From contig CM043950.1 in NCBI GenBank assembly GCA_014529385.2, positions 65,676,935 to 65,740,934 on the forward strand: a stretch of 64,000 nucleotides of DNA, written 5' to 3'. The stretch is from Adiantum capillus-veneris (Eukaryota > Streptophyta > Polypodiopsida > Polypodiales > Pteridaceae). Positions within the stretch are counted from its first letter, which is position 1, and the number at the start of each line of letters is the position of its first letter. Below, piece after piece: positions 22,566-31,791 of the stretch. The notes below the pieces were generated by a model that was given only the letters and a program-made list of their open reading frames with translations, was not told the origin of the DNA and did not search any database. The position numbers and the translations under genes were made by a program.

Positions 22566-24598
22566 TATCTAAAGCCAGTTTTGGCACTACTGCAGTAGTG
22601 GAATTTTACCAGTACCAAGAAGTTGGTTTTCTTCTGAATCGTTTTTTTTTTGTGCCATAGGTTGAGCTGTACCAAAGATTCAAGAAGGCTCACCCAATAG
22701 TGGTAGTGTCTCTTAGATGCTTCGAGACATTGAAGCCATACTTTCTACGGAAGTTGAAGGACAGAATTACTTGTTGCTGTGTGGTTCATGTGCACTATTT
22801 CAAAGAGGCCCTTAATCAAATGCGGCAGAACAAGTTTGGGCACCACGGGAAAGGTCACCTTTTCATTTGCTCCGTTTGTTGCAGAGGTGATGAGAGAGGA
22901 ATGTGTTTTGCAAACCAAGTAGTGTGTCAACACATCACCGTTATGTGGGAATCCATCATGTGCCCAAAGCCTCCAAATTGTGAATACCATGCAAAGAAAT
23001 GCTTGATGGGCGAATGCTCACAATGTGGAGTACGGAGGCTGACATTTTGTCCTGATGAGATAGCAGAGGATAGCAAGGAGGTGTCTGTGAAGGTTTTCAT
23101 GGAGGTTGGAACAGGACAAGTTCACGAAGGTGGGAGTGAGAAGAAGAGAAAGGACTTGTTTGTGCAACGGATGAAAAGTGGGACTTTTCTTAGCCTATTT
23201 TCAGCCCATCTGACAGGCTTCATCAAGCACAACTTTGTCTTCCGCTGGCAAGCCCAACAATTCAAGGACTGTTTGCAAAATTTTCCTAGCAACGTTGTAG
23301 TATCTGTTATTGACTTTGCAGAGAATTATTCCTTTAAAGTTCAGAATGAAATTCAGTCAATGTATTGGTGGTCTACCCAAGTCACAATACTTGTGCACAT
23401 CACTTATTTAAGAAATGTAGCAGGTGGTACACAGAAGACGCTACACTTCTACATATTGGATGACAAGCAGCATGACACATTGTTTGTACAACATTGTTTC
23501 TTGCTGCATGACAAGTGGCTGAAAGAACGAGGACATTCTCTGCAACAACATTGGGTTTGGTCAGATGGTGCTGCTTCATAATTCAAGGCCCGTAGACCTT
23601 ACTATTTTGTGGCCAGGTACTATCAAATGATAGGCTTGCACATGATGCATAACTTCTCTGCATCCGGCCATGGAAAAGGTGAGCATGATGGGGCAGGGGC
23701 AGTCATCAAGAGAACTTTGACGCATGAGGAATTGAAACTAGACGGCTAGCATATGAAGTGTGCAGTCGATGTTGTCAACTTTTTGAAAGCAACTTTTCAG
23801 CCAAGAGAACAATCTCAGAGGTGTAATACGCAAAGATTCTTTTGGCTTATTGGCATGGATGAAGTGCAACGCAATCTGCAATGGGACTGTGAGCACATCG
23901 TTAGCTCCCGCTCATTTCATTGTGTTGATGGCTATTCACAGGACAACCGCACCGCCATACGCTTTCAATCACTTTCATGATTTTGTGATCTGTGTATGCG
24001 TGGGTTGTGGAGAAGATCCAGGAATAGAATGTACATTGAAGAATGGAAATATGTTTGCATCAAACCATTGCCAGAGTCCGGGGATACAATTAGGGATGAC
24101 AAGGAGGGTGGAGATTCAACATCGATTCCGATGAGCCAAGTGTCCAACCTGCCACTATATGAAGGATGCCCTGAAATGTTAAGTGGCATGCTGTCCATAG
24201 GGGATAATTTTGCAATGAAAGCAGCTGAGGCAAAAGAAGACTTCTACATTATCAAATGCACAGAAGTGTTGTACCAAATGGTGAAAGCACAAAAGGATAA
24301 GTGGCATAACAAAATTGTTAGAGGAGGGAAGGTTGTTGAAGGCTTTTTTTATGGCCAAGTTGAAGGAAAAGCTGATACATACCGGCTATTGGATCACACA
24401 TCTCCGATAATGATCTACTCACATCTTGTTAGGGTCATACGTTTCCTGATGGAGCCTATTGCAGGATCCCTAGGTCAAATTTTACAATACAAGTTGTCTA
24501 TTGAAGTATATGAGAGGATATACAATAGCATGCCATATCATGATGATGAGAGCGACGAAGGTGCATCCATGTTACTTGAGGGCAATGAGAAGCCCTGA

Positions 24599-24678
24599 TT
24601 GAAAAACTGAATCCGGTAGTCAATAGTACCAAATCCGATAGTCAATAGTACCAAATCTGGTAGTCAACAGTATCAAGT
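24599..24678 (+). repeat. 22-bp repeat after the transposase-like stop
   Basis: Three units of the type ATCCGGTAGTCAATAGTACCA follow the stop codon at 24,596-24,598. They carry TACCAAAT again. This is probably 3' untranslated sequence. Confidence 0.7.
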
Positions 24679-24900
24679 GTATTCCGCACTATGTGCTTTT
24701 TAGTGACTGAGTCAACTTGATTTTTTGGCCCTGAGATTTATCTGTTCTCTCTATCTAGTTCTGTGTTGGTATGTTACCTTTCATTACATTACTGTTTCAG
24801 TTGTCCTCACTATATGTGCATTAAAGTACCAAATTTGGTACTTTTTGGTACTGTTGAACTTGGGTGCTTCTCTGTCCACTATTACAATACCAAATTTGGT
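24679..24900 (+). repeat. Inverted-repeat arm, left
   Basis: Starting GTATTCCGCACTATGTGC, this arm matches the minus strand from 26,830 down to about 26,610, with scattered substitutions (roughly nine in ten bases agree by eye). A shorter third copy lies at about 25,055-25,160. On the right arm the first base coincides with an inferred splice donor. Confidence 0.8.
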
Positions 24901-25320
24901 GCTTTTTGGTACTGTTGAACTTGGGTGCACGTCTGTCCACTATTACAGTACCAAATTTGGTACTTTTTGGTATTGTTGAACTTGGGTGCACGTCTGTCCA
25001 CTATTACAGTATCAATTGGGAACTGCTTGAACTTGCTGTATCACTTATGGTTTACTTTATTGCTCTATCTGGTTCTGTGTTGGTATGTTACCTTTCATTA
25101 CATTACTGTTTCAGTTGTCCTCACTATATCTCTACTTTTTGGTACTATTGAAATTGGGTGCACGTCTGTCCACTATTACAGTACCAAATTTGGTACTTTT
25201 TGGTACTGTGTTGAACTTGGGTGCACGACTGTCCACTATTACAGTACCAAATTTGGTACATTTTGGTACTATTGAACTTGGGTGCACGTCTGTCCACTAT
25301 TACAAAACCAATTTGGTACT
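24830..25320 (+). repeat. Tandem TACCAAATTTGGTA repeats between convergent genes
   Basis: Six or seven units of the TTTGGTACT...GGGTGCACGTCTGT repeat are broken by one copy of the 24,7xx sequence near 25,055-25,130. The array lies downstream of the plus-strand gene. Confidence 0.82.
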
Positions 25321-25329
25321 TCTTGAACA

Positions 25330-25659
25330 TTTTGCATCACTTATGGTTTACTTTATTTCTTGGTATTTTTCAGTTTGTCTATTCGTATTTGATACGACCA
25401 CCTTGAGCAATGTCTAGAACTACGTTGATAACATGAAAGGTATGTCAAACATAGATGCTATCTGCCTCAAAAATTAAAATGTTGGGCAACCTGGTTAGCT
25501 CCAAGATGTTTCAACAGAATTAGTCAGAGGTTTCAACAGTAGAGATCAAGATACCAAGACAGTCTGAACAAGAAAAGTGGTTTTCCATTATGTATAGTCG
25601 GGTTACAAAATTCCACTATTTACATGATTATGGCAATCTCCTACCTCGGGGGATCAAAT
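25330..25659. other. Intergenic DNA between convergent genes
   Basis: No gene or RNA is visible. A TTTTTCAG acceptor-like string at about 25,364-25,371 could end an intron opened at 24,679, but no exon beyond it is convincing. Confidence 0.4.
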
Positions 25660-26053
25660 TTATATCTGTATGAAGTAATCAGTAATGTACCCAGAAATAT
25701 TGTCTTCAGTGTCAAAGACTGGGCTTTTGCGAGTGTACGCTGTTGGGTACCGATCCCTTATCCACCCGAGTAACCAAGGCAAAACAAAATCCAGCAAGTA
25801 AAACGGGTAATCGGTTCCTACTACCATGGGATCGTATGATCGGATTGCCATACAGTTTTCATAGTCATTTTAAGAGACTTGTATCTACAATCATCTACAA
25901 GAATAGTGTTGTTGGCATCGTACTTCGGGTGCCTTGCCCACAACGTCTGTAGCTTCTTCAGGAAAACGGGCTTATCGCCCATGTGTTTGGGCACAACCGG
26001 CACCTCCGACATACGGGGCCGCCATATTTCACAGTCCTCTTGGGAGAGAATAT

Positions 26054-26128
26054 CTGCTAATGCCAAAAAACGAGGTTAGAGGTATGCGTAACTTATGTCC
26101 TGCAACTTTCAAAGCGGGCATGCTTTAC
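26054..26128 (-). other. Short intron (75 bp) in the FCP1-like region
   Basis: Donor GCAG|GTAAAG and acceptor TTAGCAG|ATATTC join in phase 1 (KYFA-DILSQED). It contains no TACCAAA repeats, unlike the long introns of this locus. Confidence 0.65.
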
Positions 26129-26464
26129 CTGCAAAATATTTTTGCCTTCTATGGTTGGGGGAGCACGCGTTCACCATGTGTAACAGTTTTTCCCTTCTAC
26201 AGCAGGACCACAACACTAGGCTGGCTTTCTGTTTAAGCCGTAGGATGAACTGCTCCGCATCCGGCCTGACAAGACAAATTACATCCTTTTGGAGATAGAC
26301 TACCCGTGGCGTGTGCTCCTTTGGCAGGCACTCAAGCTCCTCAGGGATTTCACTGCAGCTGGTTAGTAGCACGCCATTAAGATCAAGCACAATCATCCGC
26401 CTGCTTCTAGCAGCCACATCAGGCTGTAGCAATGTGCTTGCCGGTGTCTCTAGCCACCAACTTA

Positions 26465-26830
26465 CTACAACGCCAACAGACATAATGAGTGGGGACAAAT
26501 ACACAGTGCAAACATCATATCTAAAATAGAAAACTGGTCCAAAAACTACCAAATTTGGTACTGTATTGCACAAGTGATAAGGACTATACAAAACAGCAAG
26601 TTCAAGAAGTACCAAATTGGTACTGTAATAGTGGACAGACGTGCACCCAAGCTCAACAGTACCAAAAAGTACAAAACTTGGTACTGTAATGCACATATAG
26701 TGAGGACAACTGAAACAGTAATGTAACGAAAGGTAACATACCAACACAGAACCAGATAGAGAGAAAAGATAAGCTGAGGGCCAAAAAATCAAGTTGACTC
26801 AGTCACTAAAAAGCACATAGTGCGGAATAC
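26465..26830 (-). other. Intron (366 bp) carrying the right inverted-repeat arm
   Basis: Donor CTT|GTATTCCGC and acceptor GTTGTAG|TAAG join in phase 1 to give RIS-LSWWLETPAS. The first 220 bp or so is the inverted copy of 24,679-24,900. The remainder includes TACCAAATTTGGTA-type units at about 26,565-26,690. Confidence 0.6.
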
Positions 26831-28189
26831 AAGAGATTCTCACTGGCCACAGTTTGCATGCACGGGATAATTGATCACGGGCGCGATTGTGCTTCTTTTT
26901 CTGCAAACAGAAAAGTTCCTGCAGGGTCACGGAATCAGGGGAATCACCTCTCCGCTTCGAAACAGCATCGGCGGTAGTAGAGTCAACGCCCCCGTCGATG
27001 CTGTCCACAACAGTATCGTTTGAAAGTATTTCTTCCTACTCATCCTTGGCCTCCCTCCGATCTTTGTTGCCTTCCAACCCCTCTTTGGCCTCCCCTTCAC
27101 TCCCCTTTGTGGTTTCCACCCCCTCCCCAACACCCCCCTTCGTGGCTTCTTCCTCCGTCCCTTTGGGTTCTTCCTCTCCCTTCTTGGCCGTTGCATCATC
27201 GAGCTTTGTGTTGGCAGCATCCTGGATTTCCTCCGCATACAGCTCCACAACAACAGGGACTTTACCTTCCTCCTTGTCCTTAGTCTTTTTACCATCTCTC
27301 GCCTCCTCCTCACTTTTACTTTCGCTGTCACCTGTCTTTTTATCATCTCCGGCCTCCTCCTCACTTTTACTTTCGCTGTCACCTGTTTCCTCACATCTTT
27401 GCCCTGTTACATTGTCTTTCCCTACAGAATTACCTTGCTTTAGATCATGGAGAACATCTAATATCTCCCTTGTCACCTCATCCACATCCCATATTCGACT
27501 TGCAACTGACTTTGTGGCTTGCTGGTCAGCAACTGCAGTATCCCGCTCCTCTGCAAACACAAAGAAAGACAGCACATACTAACTTGTATGAAAACCTCAC
27601 TGATTTGCAAGTGCGCATTTGTATTCAAAAATGCACACATACTACTCTTGACAACTTGAAACCCACTGGCCCATGACTTTGCCAAATCAGAGATTACCAT
27701 ATTACAACCCGGCTTGACACACTAGACCCTGCTTTGTAACAGAGCACTGAAGCACAAGGGATGATACTGGTGTCGGCACTCTAGCATGAAGGTTCCGACT
27801 ACATGTGCGCACTCCAAGGTCTCACCGCATGCAACACACATACCAAACATCGGGATCACATTTACCGAATCATTAACCTGGGGCCTAGGATATAGCAGGA
27901 ACCTCTTCCCAAGCCTGATATCAGACAACATCTCCTTCACAAATAGGGTATGCTCTTGACCTTCCATTTTTTCTCCAAAGTGTCATACTCAGCCTGTTGA
28001 CAACCAGCAGTCCCAATTAGTTTCAAAAACTACCAAGAAGTCATACCGAGACTGGTACTTCTAAGTACTGTACTACCAAACAGAACCCAAACTACCAAAA
28101 CCACCAAAACTACCAAACTCGGGAATCATACAGTACCAAAAACATATAAAACCCTCAATGCAGAACTAAACTACCCAAACCTTATCAAA

Positions 28190-28790
28190 ACTACCAAAAG
28201 CCACTTTTTGCGGCACTTTCAAATAGTACCTAAAAGTACCAAACTACCAAAAGCCACTTTTTGCAGCACTTTCAAATAGTACCTAAAAGTACCAAAACTA
28301 CCAAACAAGCTTTTTGCAGCACTTTCAAATAGTACCTAAAAGTACCAAAACTACCAAAGCCACTTTTTGCAGCACTTTCAAATAGTACCTAAAAGTACCA
28401 AAACTACCAAATCAAACTACAGAAGCCACTTTTTGCAGCACTTTCAAATAGTATCTAAAAGTACCCAAAGTACCAAAACTACCAAAACCACTTTTTGCAG
28501 CACTTTCAAATAGTACCTAAAAGTACCAAAACGACCAAAATCAAACTTTCAAATAGTACCAAAACAACCAAAACTACCAAGACTACCAAAGAAACACTTT
28601 TTGCAACACTTTCAAAAACTACCTTCAAGTACCAAAATTACCAAAATCAAACTACCAATTACACTTTTGCAGCACTTTCAAATAGTACCTAAAAGTACCA
28701 AAACTAGCAAAACTACCAAAGCTATCAAAATAAAACTACCATAACACCTTTTGCAGCACTTTCAAAAAGTACCTTAAAGTACCAAAACTT
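28190..28790 (+). repeat. 53-104 bp tandem repeat, about nine units
   Basis: The core CTTTTTGCAGCACTTTCAAA is followed by TAGTACCTAAAAGTACCAAA. It recurs at about 28,201, 28,254, 28,309, 28,369, 28,430, 28,490, 28,594, 28,662 and 28,745. Spacing varies through extra CTACCAAAA runs. Confidence 0.88.
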
Positions 28791-28854
28791 CTTCATAGTA
28801 CAAGAAATACCAAACCATAAGATAGAAGGAAACCATAAACTACCTAGAATAAAA

Positions 28855-29035
28855 ACAGTTCTACCATAAGTACCTAACACTACCAATCCCACCAAAACAA
28901 GCATAAATAGTTCTATCAAAGGTACCTAACACTACCAATTCCACCAAACCAAGCATAAACAGTTCTACCAAAGGTACCTAACACTAACAATCCCACCAAA
29001 CCAAGCATAAACAGTTCTACCAAAACCTCCCAAAA
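28855..29035 (+). repeat. About 52-bp tandem repeat, three to four units
   Basis: Units contain GTTCTACCAAAGGTACCTAA and CACTACCAATCCCACCAAAC, then AAGCATAAACA. This is a second array inside the same intron. Confidence 0.82.
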
Positions 29036-29716
29036 CTACCAGCACCTGTTGCTCTAGAATCTCCTTGTCGAGCAATGACGTATCTTCACTGATTCTGTAT
29101 CGGTGTAGCATCCTTCGACTGGCAGCCAAATCAACTTCTATCACATTGATTTCTGCGTCATCGCCAGTGTTGGCCTCTCTCAGTGTTTCTAGCTGGGTCT
29201 CATATTCCTTGATGTCGTCCATAATCTGCTTGACAAGTTTATTGGAACCCTCCGGCCTCAAGAGTGTTTCCTTGTTCTGCTTCAGAGACATTGTCAGCTC
29301 TTTCAGCCTATCGGCTACCCCCACACATGTTCGAGGGACTCTCCAACCATAGCTTCAAGGTCCGCAATATAATCAAGTGTGTTCTCCTCATGACGTTGTG
29401 GGGGGACTTTCTGTGTAGGGGGCATACTACCGACTGGCGTAAGTCGGGGCTTCTTGGTATTTGACGGGTGGCCTCCTTGGGACGCACCGTTTGCCTTTCG
29501 CTAATTCTCAACCTTCTTTTCCAAGCCTCCTGGTCGGGAGGAACACATGTTGAGTACACTCTCACCAAACCTGGCCCATGCAACCCTATGGCCCGTAGGG
29601 TCCTTTGTGGCTGCATGACACTTCTCATATGCAAAACAGCGGGCAAATTTTTTAGTGATCTCCCCACATGATGGTGGGGCTTGGTACACCTTATGGAACA
29701 GGAACCTGCATTCATC

Positions 29717-29782
29717 CTAAAGCCGTGGCTGCACGTGATTTAAGTAAATCTTTGTCTTCTTCTAGCTGGAATGCCTGAATAC
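29717..29782 (-). other. Short intron (66 bp)
   Basis: Donor CTCACT|GTATTC and acceptor GGCTTTAG|GATGAA join in phase 0 (QWLT-DECRF) and skip stop codons in the frame. It holds no TACCAAA repeat. Confidence 0.5.
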
Positions 29783-30094
29783 AGTGAGCCACTGATCATC
29801 GGGGATGTCATCTTCCGTAAGATCCTTTGGCAGCACCCCCTCCATGCTCAATCCATACTCATCATGAAGCTCTTGTGCTGTATAGCATAACTTTGTCAAG
29901 ATAGGGTACTCCTCCATCTTGTTTTTTCCTGCGATGTGGAAACAACACGCAAGTAAAGACATGCCCTCATTCCAGCAATCCAAATACCTGATTATTCACC
30001 CTATATGCCTCAATTTAGTTGTGCAAAACAAAACACATGGAATGAAATGAATGTATCTCATTCAAGTGACAATTGCAAAATTCAGTTGTGTATA

Positions 30095-30160
30095 GAGCCA
30101 AATTTGGTAGTGGTTAGTATCAAATTTGGTAATGGTTAGTACCAAATTTGGTTATGTTGA
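30095..30160 (+). repeat. 24-bp TTTGGTA repeat, three units
   Basis: CAAATTTGGTAGTGGTTAGTA is repeated about three times with TACCAAATTTGGT variants. It lies in the interval between the 30,445-30,829 exon and the 29,987 exon, so this long intron also carries the motif. Confidence 0.75.
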
Positions 30161-30444
30161 CAGCCCTACTGAGCTTCAACTTTGTGCTATGCTCATGCAC
30201 AACATATACTGATTTTTGCACTTGCATGCATGCAAGTTAGCAACCTAAAGAGCAGCTTATCCATGTACCTTTGTAACTTTCCTAAACCCTAAATTCCTAA
30301 GAAAATCCCAAACATGCACATGTACTTGCTGTATGCAAAAAAAGCAAATGCAGACCTCATCAAATAAAAGACATGCAGAAGCTTGCATGCATGGAAAAGA
30401 AAATGGTAAATAACCAAAAAACGTAGAGCTCTCATAGCACCTAC

Positions 30445-30829
30445 CTTTAGATGTTGTAGATGACCGTGGAGTCTCATCATCGACAAAAAGAGGCCCAGGC
30501 TTAAATGAAGTCTCCACGAACACGGTAGGTTTCTCCCTCTCCACAAAGGAGGCCCCCTTGCTAGCCCTCATATTTGGGGTGTCGATGTTCCGAGGGGATT
30601 TTGCATCCATTGTCCTCTTCTTCTTCTTCCCATTGTCCGGTGACGCTTTGGCTGCTGATTTCCTCGCTGGCGTCCTCATCTTCCTGATTGTGAGTAGCCG
30701 GGGAGCTTGTTGTCTGCAACTGTAGTGGGTTGCAGAAGGCGCTGTAGTAAGAGAGCAAGGCGGAAGCTGGAAAATGTGTTGAGCAACTGCGCCACTCACA
30801 AACGCAGTCTGTGATGGGACTTTTGGCAC
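30445..30829 (-). CDS. Putative first exon of the minus-strand gene
   Basis: An open frame starts MPKVPSQTAFVSGAVAQHIF and contains a basic stretch (KMRTPARKSAAKAS...GKKKKRTMD), which could be a nuclear localisation signal. It ends before the donor AAAG|GTAGGTGC at 30,444. The splice phase does not match the best acceptor at 29,987, so the link to the next exon is unproven. No known domain is recognised. It may equally be an unrelated open frame. Confidence 0.4.
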
Positions 30830-31747
30830 AGTTTCAAAACACCACTCGCATTACTTATTGACCCACCCACGTTTTCTTTCACGGAAAGTTTAAATCATAC
30901 AAATTTCCCTCCTACCATTCTTTAACATAGATGAAAAAAAAGGTTCCCTCCAAAGTGTGGACATATGTATAAGTACCAACCAGGTAGAAGAAAAATAGGT
31001 CCTTTTTTGTACCACCAAACCATGCTTTCACCCAAGAGCTTGGAGAAGGAGAAGAGAGGGAGCTTGCTTGAGGTCGAAGTAGCAAGGCCAAAGCCAAAGC
31101 AAGTGAATTTGGGAGTAAGCAAGCAAAGCTTTCTCTCTCGGCTTGCACAAGGAGAATTCTATCTCTCTCTCTCTCTCTCACTCTCGGTCTTTGCTAACCA
31201 AGGAGACTTCCTCTTTCGCCTAGGCAAGGAAAGACCAATCAAGGATCGTAAACAGTCATAAGAGAAGAGAGATAAGCTTCGGCATAGCAAGTAGGGTAAG
31301 CTTTGAGAACTCGGAGCAAGCCAAGTGTAAAGAGAAATCGGAAAGTCTAGAGCTAAGAAAAAGGCAAGAGGGGATTAGAAGACAATAATTGAAGACATAT
31401 CAAGCAGTAGAACAACCGATCTAAGATAACCAGCACAGAAAGATTTTGTTCGTCACCGGCAACTTAAATTAGTTATTTCTTTTTTATGAATTGCGGAGCC
31501 GTTAACGGCCCGGGTAATTGTAACGGGAGCCTAAACTCCTTGATTTCAGTGAACGTATGTGTCGGTGTTGTTAACAGCCGGACTTGGCTATTGCCAGCAG
31601 AATGTACTCAGAGCTTAAATTGATTAATTGAAGGTTACGGTGATTGACAAAGCCTTTTTCACATGCTGTTCTTGTTCTCTTGACTCCTCCCACAGCCAGA
31701 GGCCCGGCGCCTGCCCGGCTCATGTTTCGAACACATATCCCCCGACA
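30830..31747 (+). repeat. Putative LTR or leader of a third LTR element (left edge unknown)
   Basis: The interval contains a CT run at 31,161-31,180 and AG-rich sequence but no coding domain. It ends CCCCGACA, followed after four bases by a primer-binding-like site. No second copy lies in the window, so the left boundary cannot be set. Confidence 0.4.
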
Positions 31748-31751
31748 TCTT

Positions 31752-31767
31752 TGGTGAACCCGACGCG
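31752..31767 (+). other. Primer-binding-like site, TGGTGAACCCGACGCG
   Basis: This differs by one base from the site of gypsy element 1 (10,698-10,713), and both follow CGACA plus a short T-rich spacer. It marks the start of the internal region of a plus-strand LTR element. Confidence 0.6.
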
Positions 31768-31791
31768 AAACGAGCCGGGGTGGGAGGTTAA

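Larger units (their letters stand above)
20908..22660 (+). other. Intron of the transposase-like gene
   Basis: The donor CAG|GTACCA and acceptor CCATAG|GTTGAG join exons in phase 0 and restore a continuous conserved block (ESQ...LYQRFKKAHP). Almost the whole intron is tandem repeat built on TACCAAA. The boundary call comes from sequence context and family memory; a cDNA would settle it. Confidence 0.65.
20005..24598 (+). pseudogene. Transposase-like gene with a 1.75 kb intron, decayed
   Basis: Exon 1 (20,005-20,907) starts with four 12-residue acidic repeats (DAQDLSFDEIEG type). Further on are ILGIHRRNI, RVSPNKKDICKMRIGRK and HFIHVLDESQ, with several frame changes. The exon ends CAG before GTACCAAC. 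The acceptor GTGCCATAG at 22,660 opens exon 2 in phase 0, giving DESQ-VELYQRFKKAHP. Exon 2 stays in one frame to 24,598 except for TAA at 23,579, TAG at 23,747 and TGA at 23,978. It contains LKPYFLRKLKDRITCCC, Cys-rich segments, VVVSVIDFAENYSF, WSDGAAS*FK and HGKGEHDG, then a C-terminal region ending SHLVRVIRFLMEP. From memory these motifs mark a widespread plant and animal family with a likely RNase H-like (DDE) fold; the transposase role is inference. The stops replace a probable Gln (QFK) and a probable Cys (LSCFCDLC). Confidence 0.7.
25663..27550 (-). pseudogene. FCP1/HAD-phosphatase-like domain with acidic leader, decayed
   Basis: Three exons fit by phase. The first is 27,550-26,831, after acceptor TGTTTGCAG. 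It is an acidic Lys/Glu-rich leader with duplicated GDSESKSEEEA blocks and an in-frame TAG at 27,036. The second is 26,464-26,129, ending GCAG|GTAAAG. The third runs from 26,053 downwards after TTAGCAG. Phases agree at both junctions. The joined product has MIVLDLNGVLLTSC, VYLQKDVICLVRPDAEQF, LVLWSCC and NNTILVDDCRYKSL, the order of an FCP1/NIF-type HAD fold. The catalytic box reads DLNG, so the second Asp of DxDx(T/V) is Asn. A 1-nt shift near 25,850 leads to YPFYLLDFVLPWLL. It may be the 3' half of one gene with the zinc-finger region at 27,660-29,987. Confidence 0.65.
27994..29045 (-). other. Repeat-filled intron (1,052 bp)
   Basis: Donor AACAG|GTGCTGG and acceptor TTGTCAACAG|GCTGAG join EILEQQ to AEYDTLEK in phase 0. 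The whole interval is made of two tandem repeat families that contain TACCAAA on the plus strand. Confidence 0.62.
27660..29987 (-). pseudogene. Coiled-coil and zinc-finger gene region, decayed
   Basis: Read downwards, exon 29,987-29,783 (DCWNEGMSLLACCFHIAG) ends at donor ACT|GTATTC. A 66-bp intron leads to exon 29,716-29,046 after acceptor CTTTAG. This exon encodes DECRFLFHKVYQAPPSCGEI, an in-frame TAG (VEN*RKA), then a coiled-coil (LEAMVGESLEHV, RLKELTMSLKQNKE, MDDIKEYETQLETLREA) with a 1-nt shift in a G-run near 29,325. Donor AACAG|GTGCT and acceptor CAACAG|GCTGAG (exon from 27,993) join in phase 0. The last exon encodes LLYPRP and a RING/PHD-like cluster CVAC...C..HQYHPLC, an in-frame TAG near 27,722, then CVKPGC. 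It probably continues into the acidic and FCP1-like exons, though phase at that junction is unresolved. Function unknown. Confidence 0.6.

Noticed and set aside
22700-23581. A complete 293-codon gene starting at 22,700
   Set aside because: The apparent start is GTG inside a longer frame that opens at a splice acceptor at 22,661, and the stop at 23,579 interrupts a conserved motif. It is one segment of a longer decayed exon.
26470-26792. N-terminal hydrophobic extension of the FCP1-like frame as a membrane anchor
   Set aside because: This stretch is the repeat-bearing intron. The splice acceptor near 26,465 and the phase match put the exon start after it.
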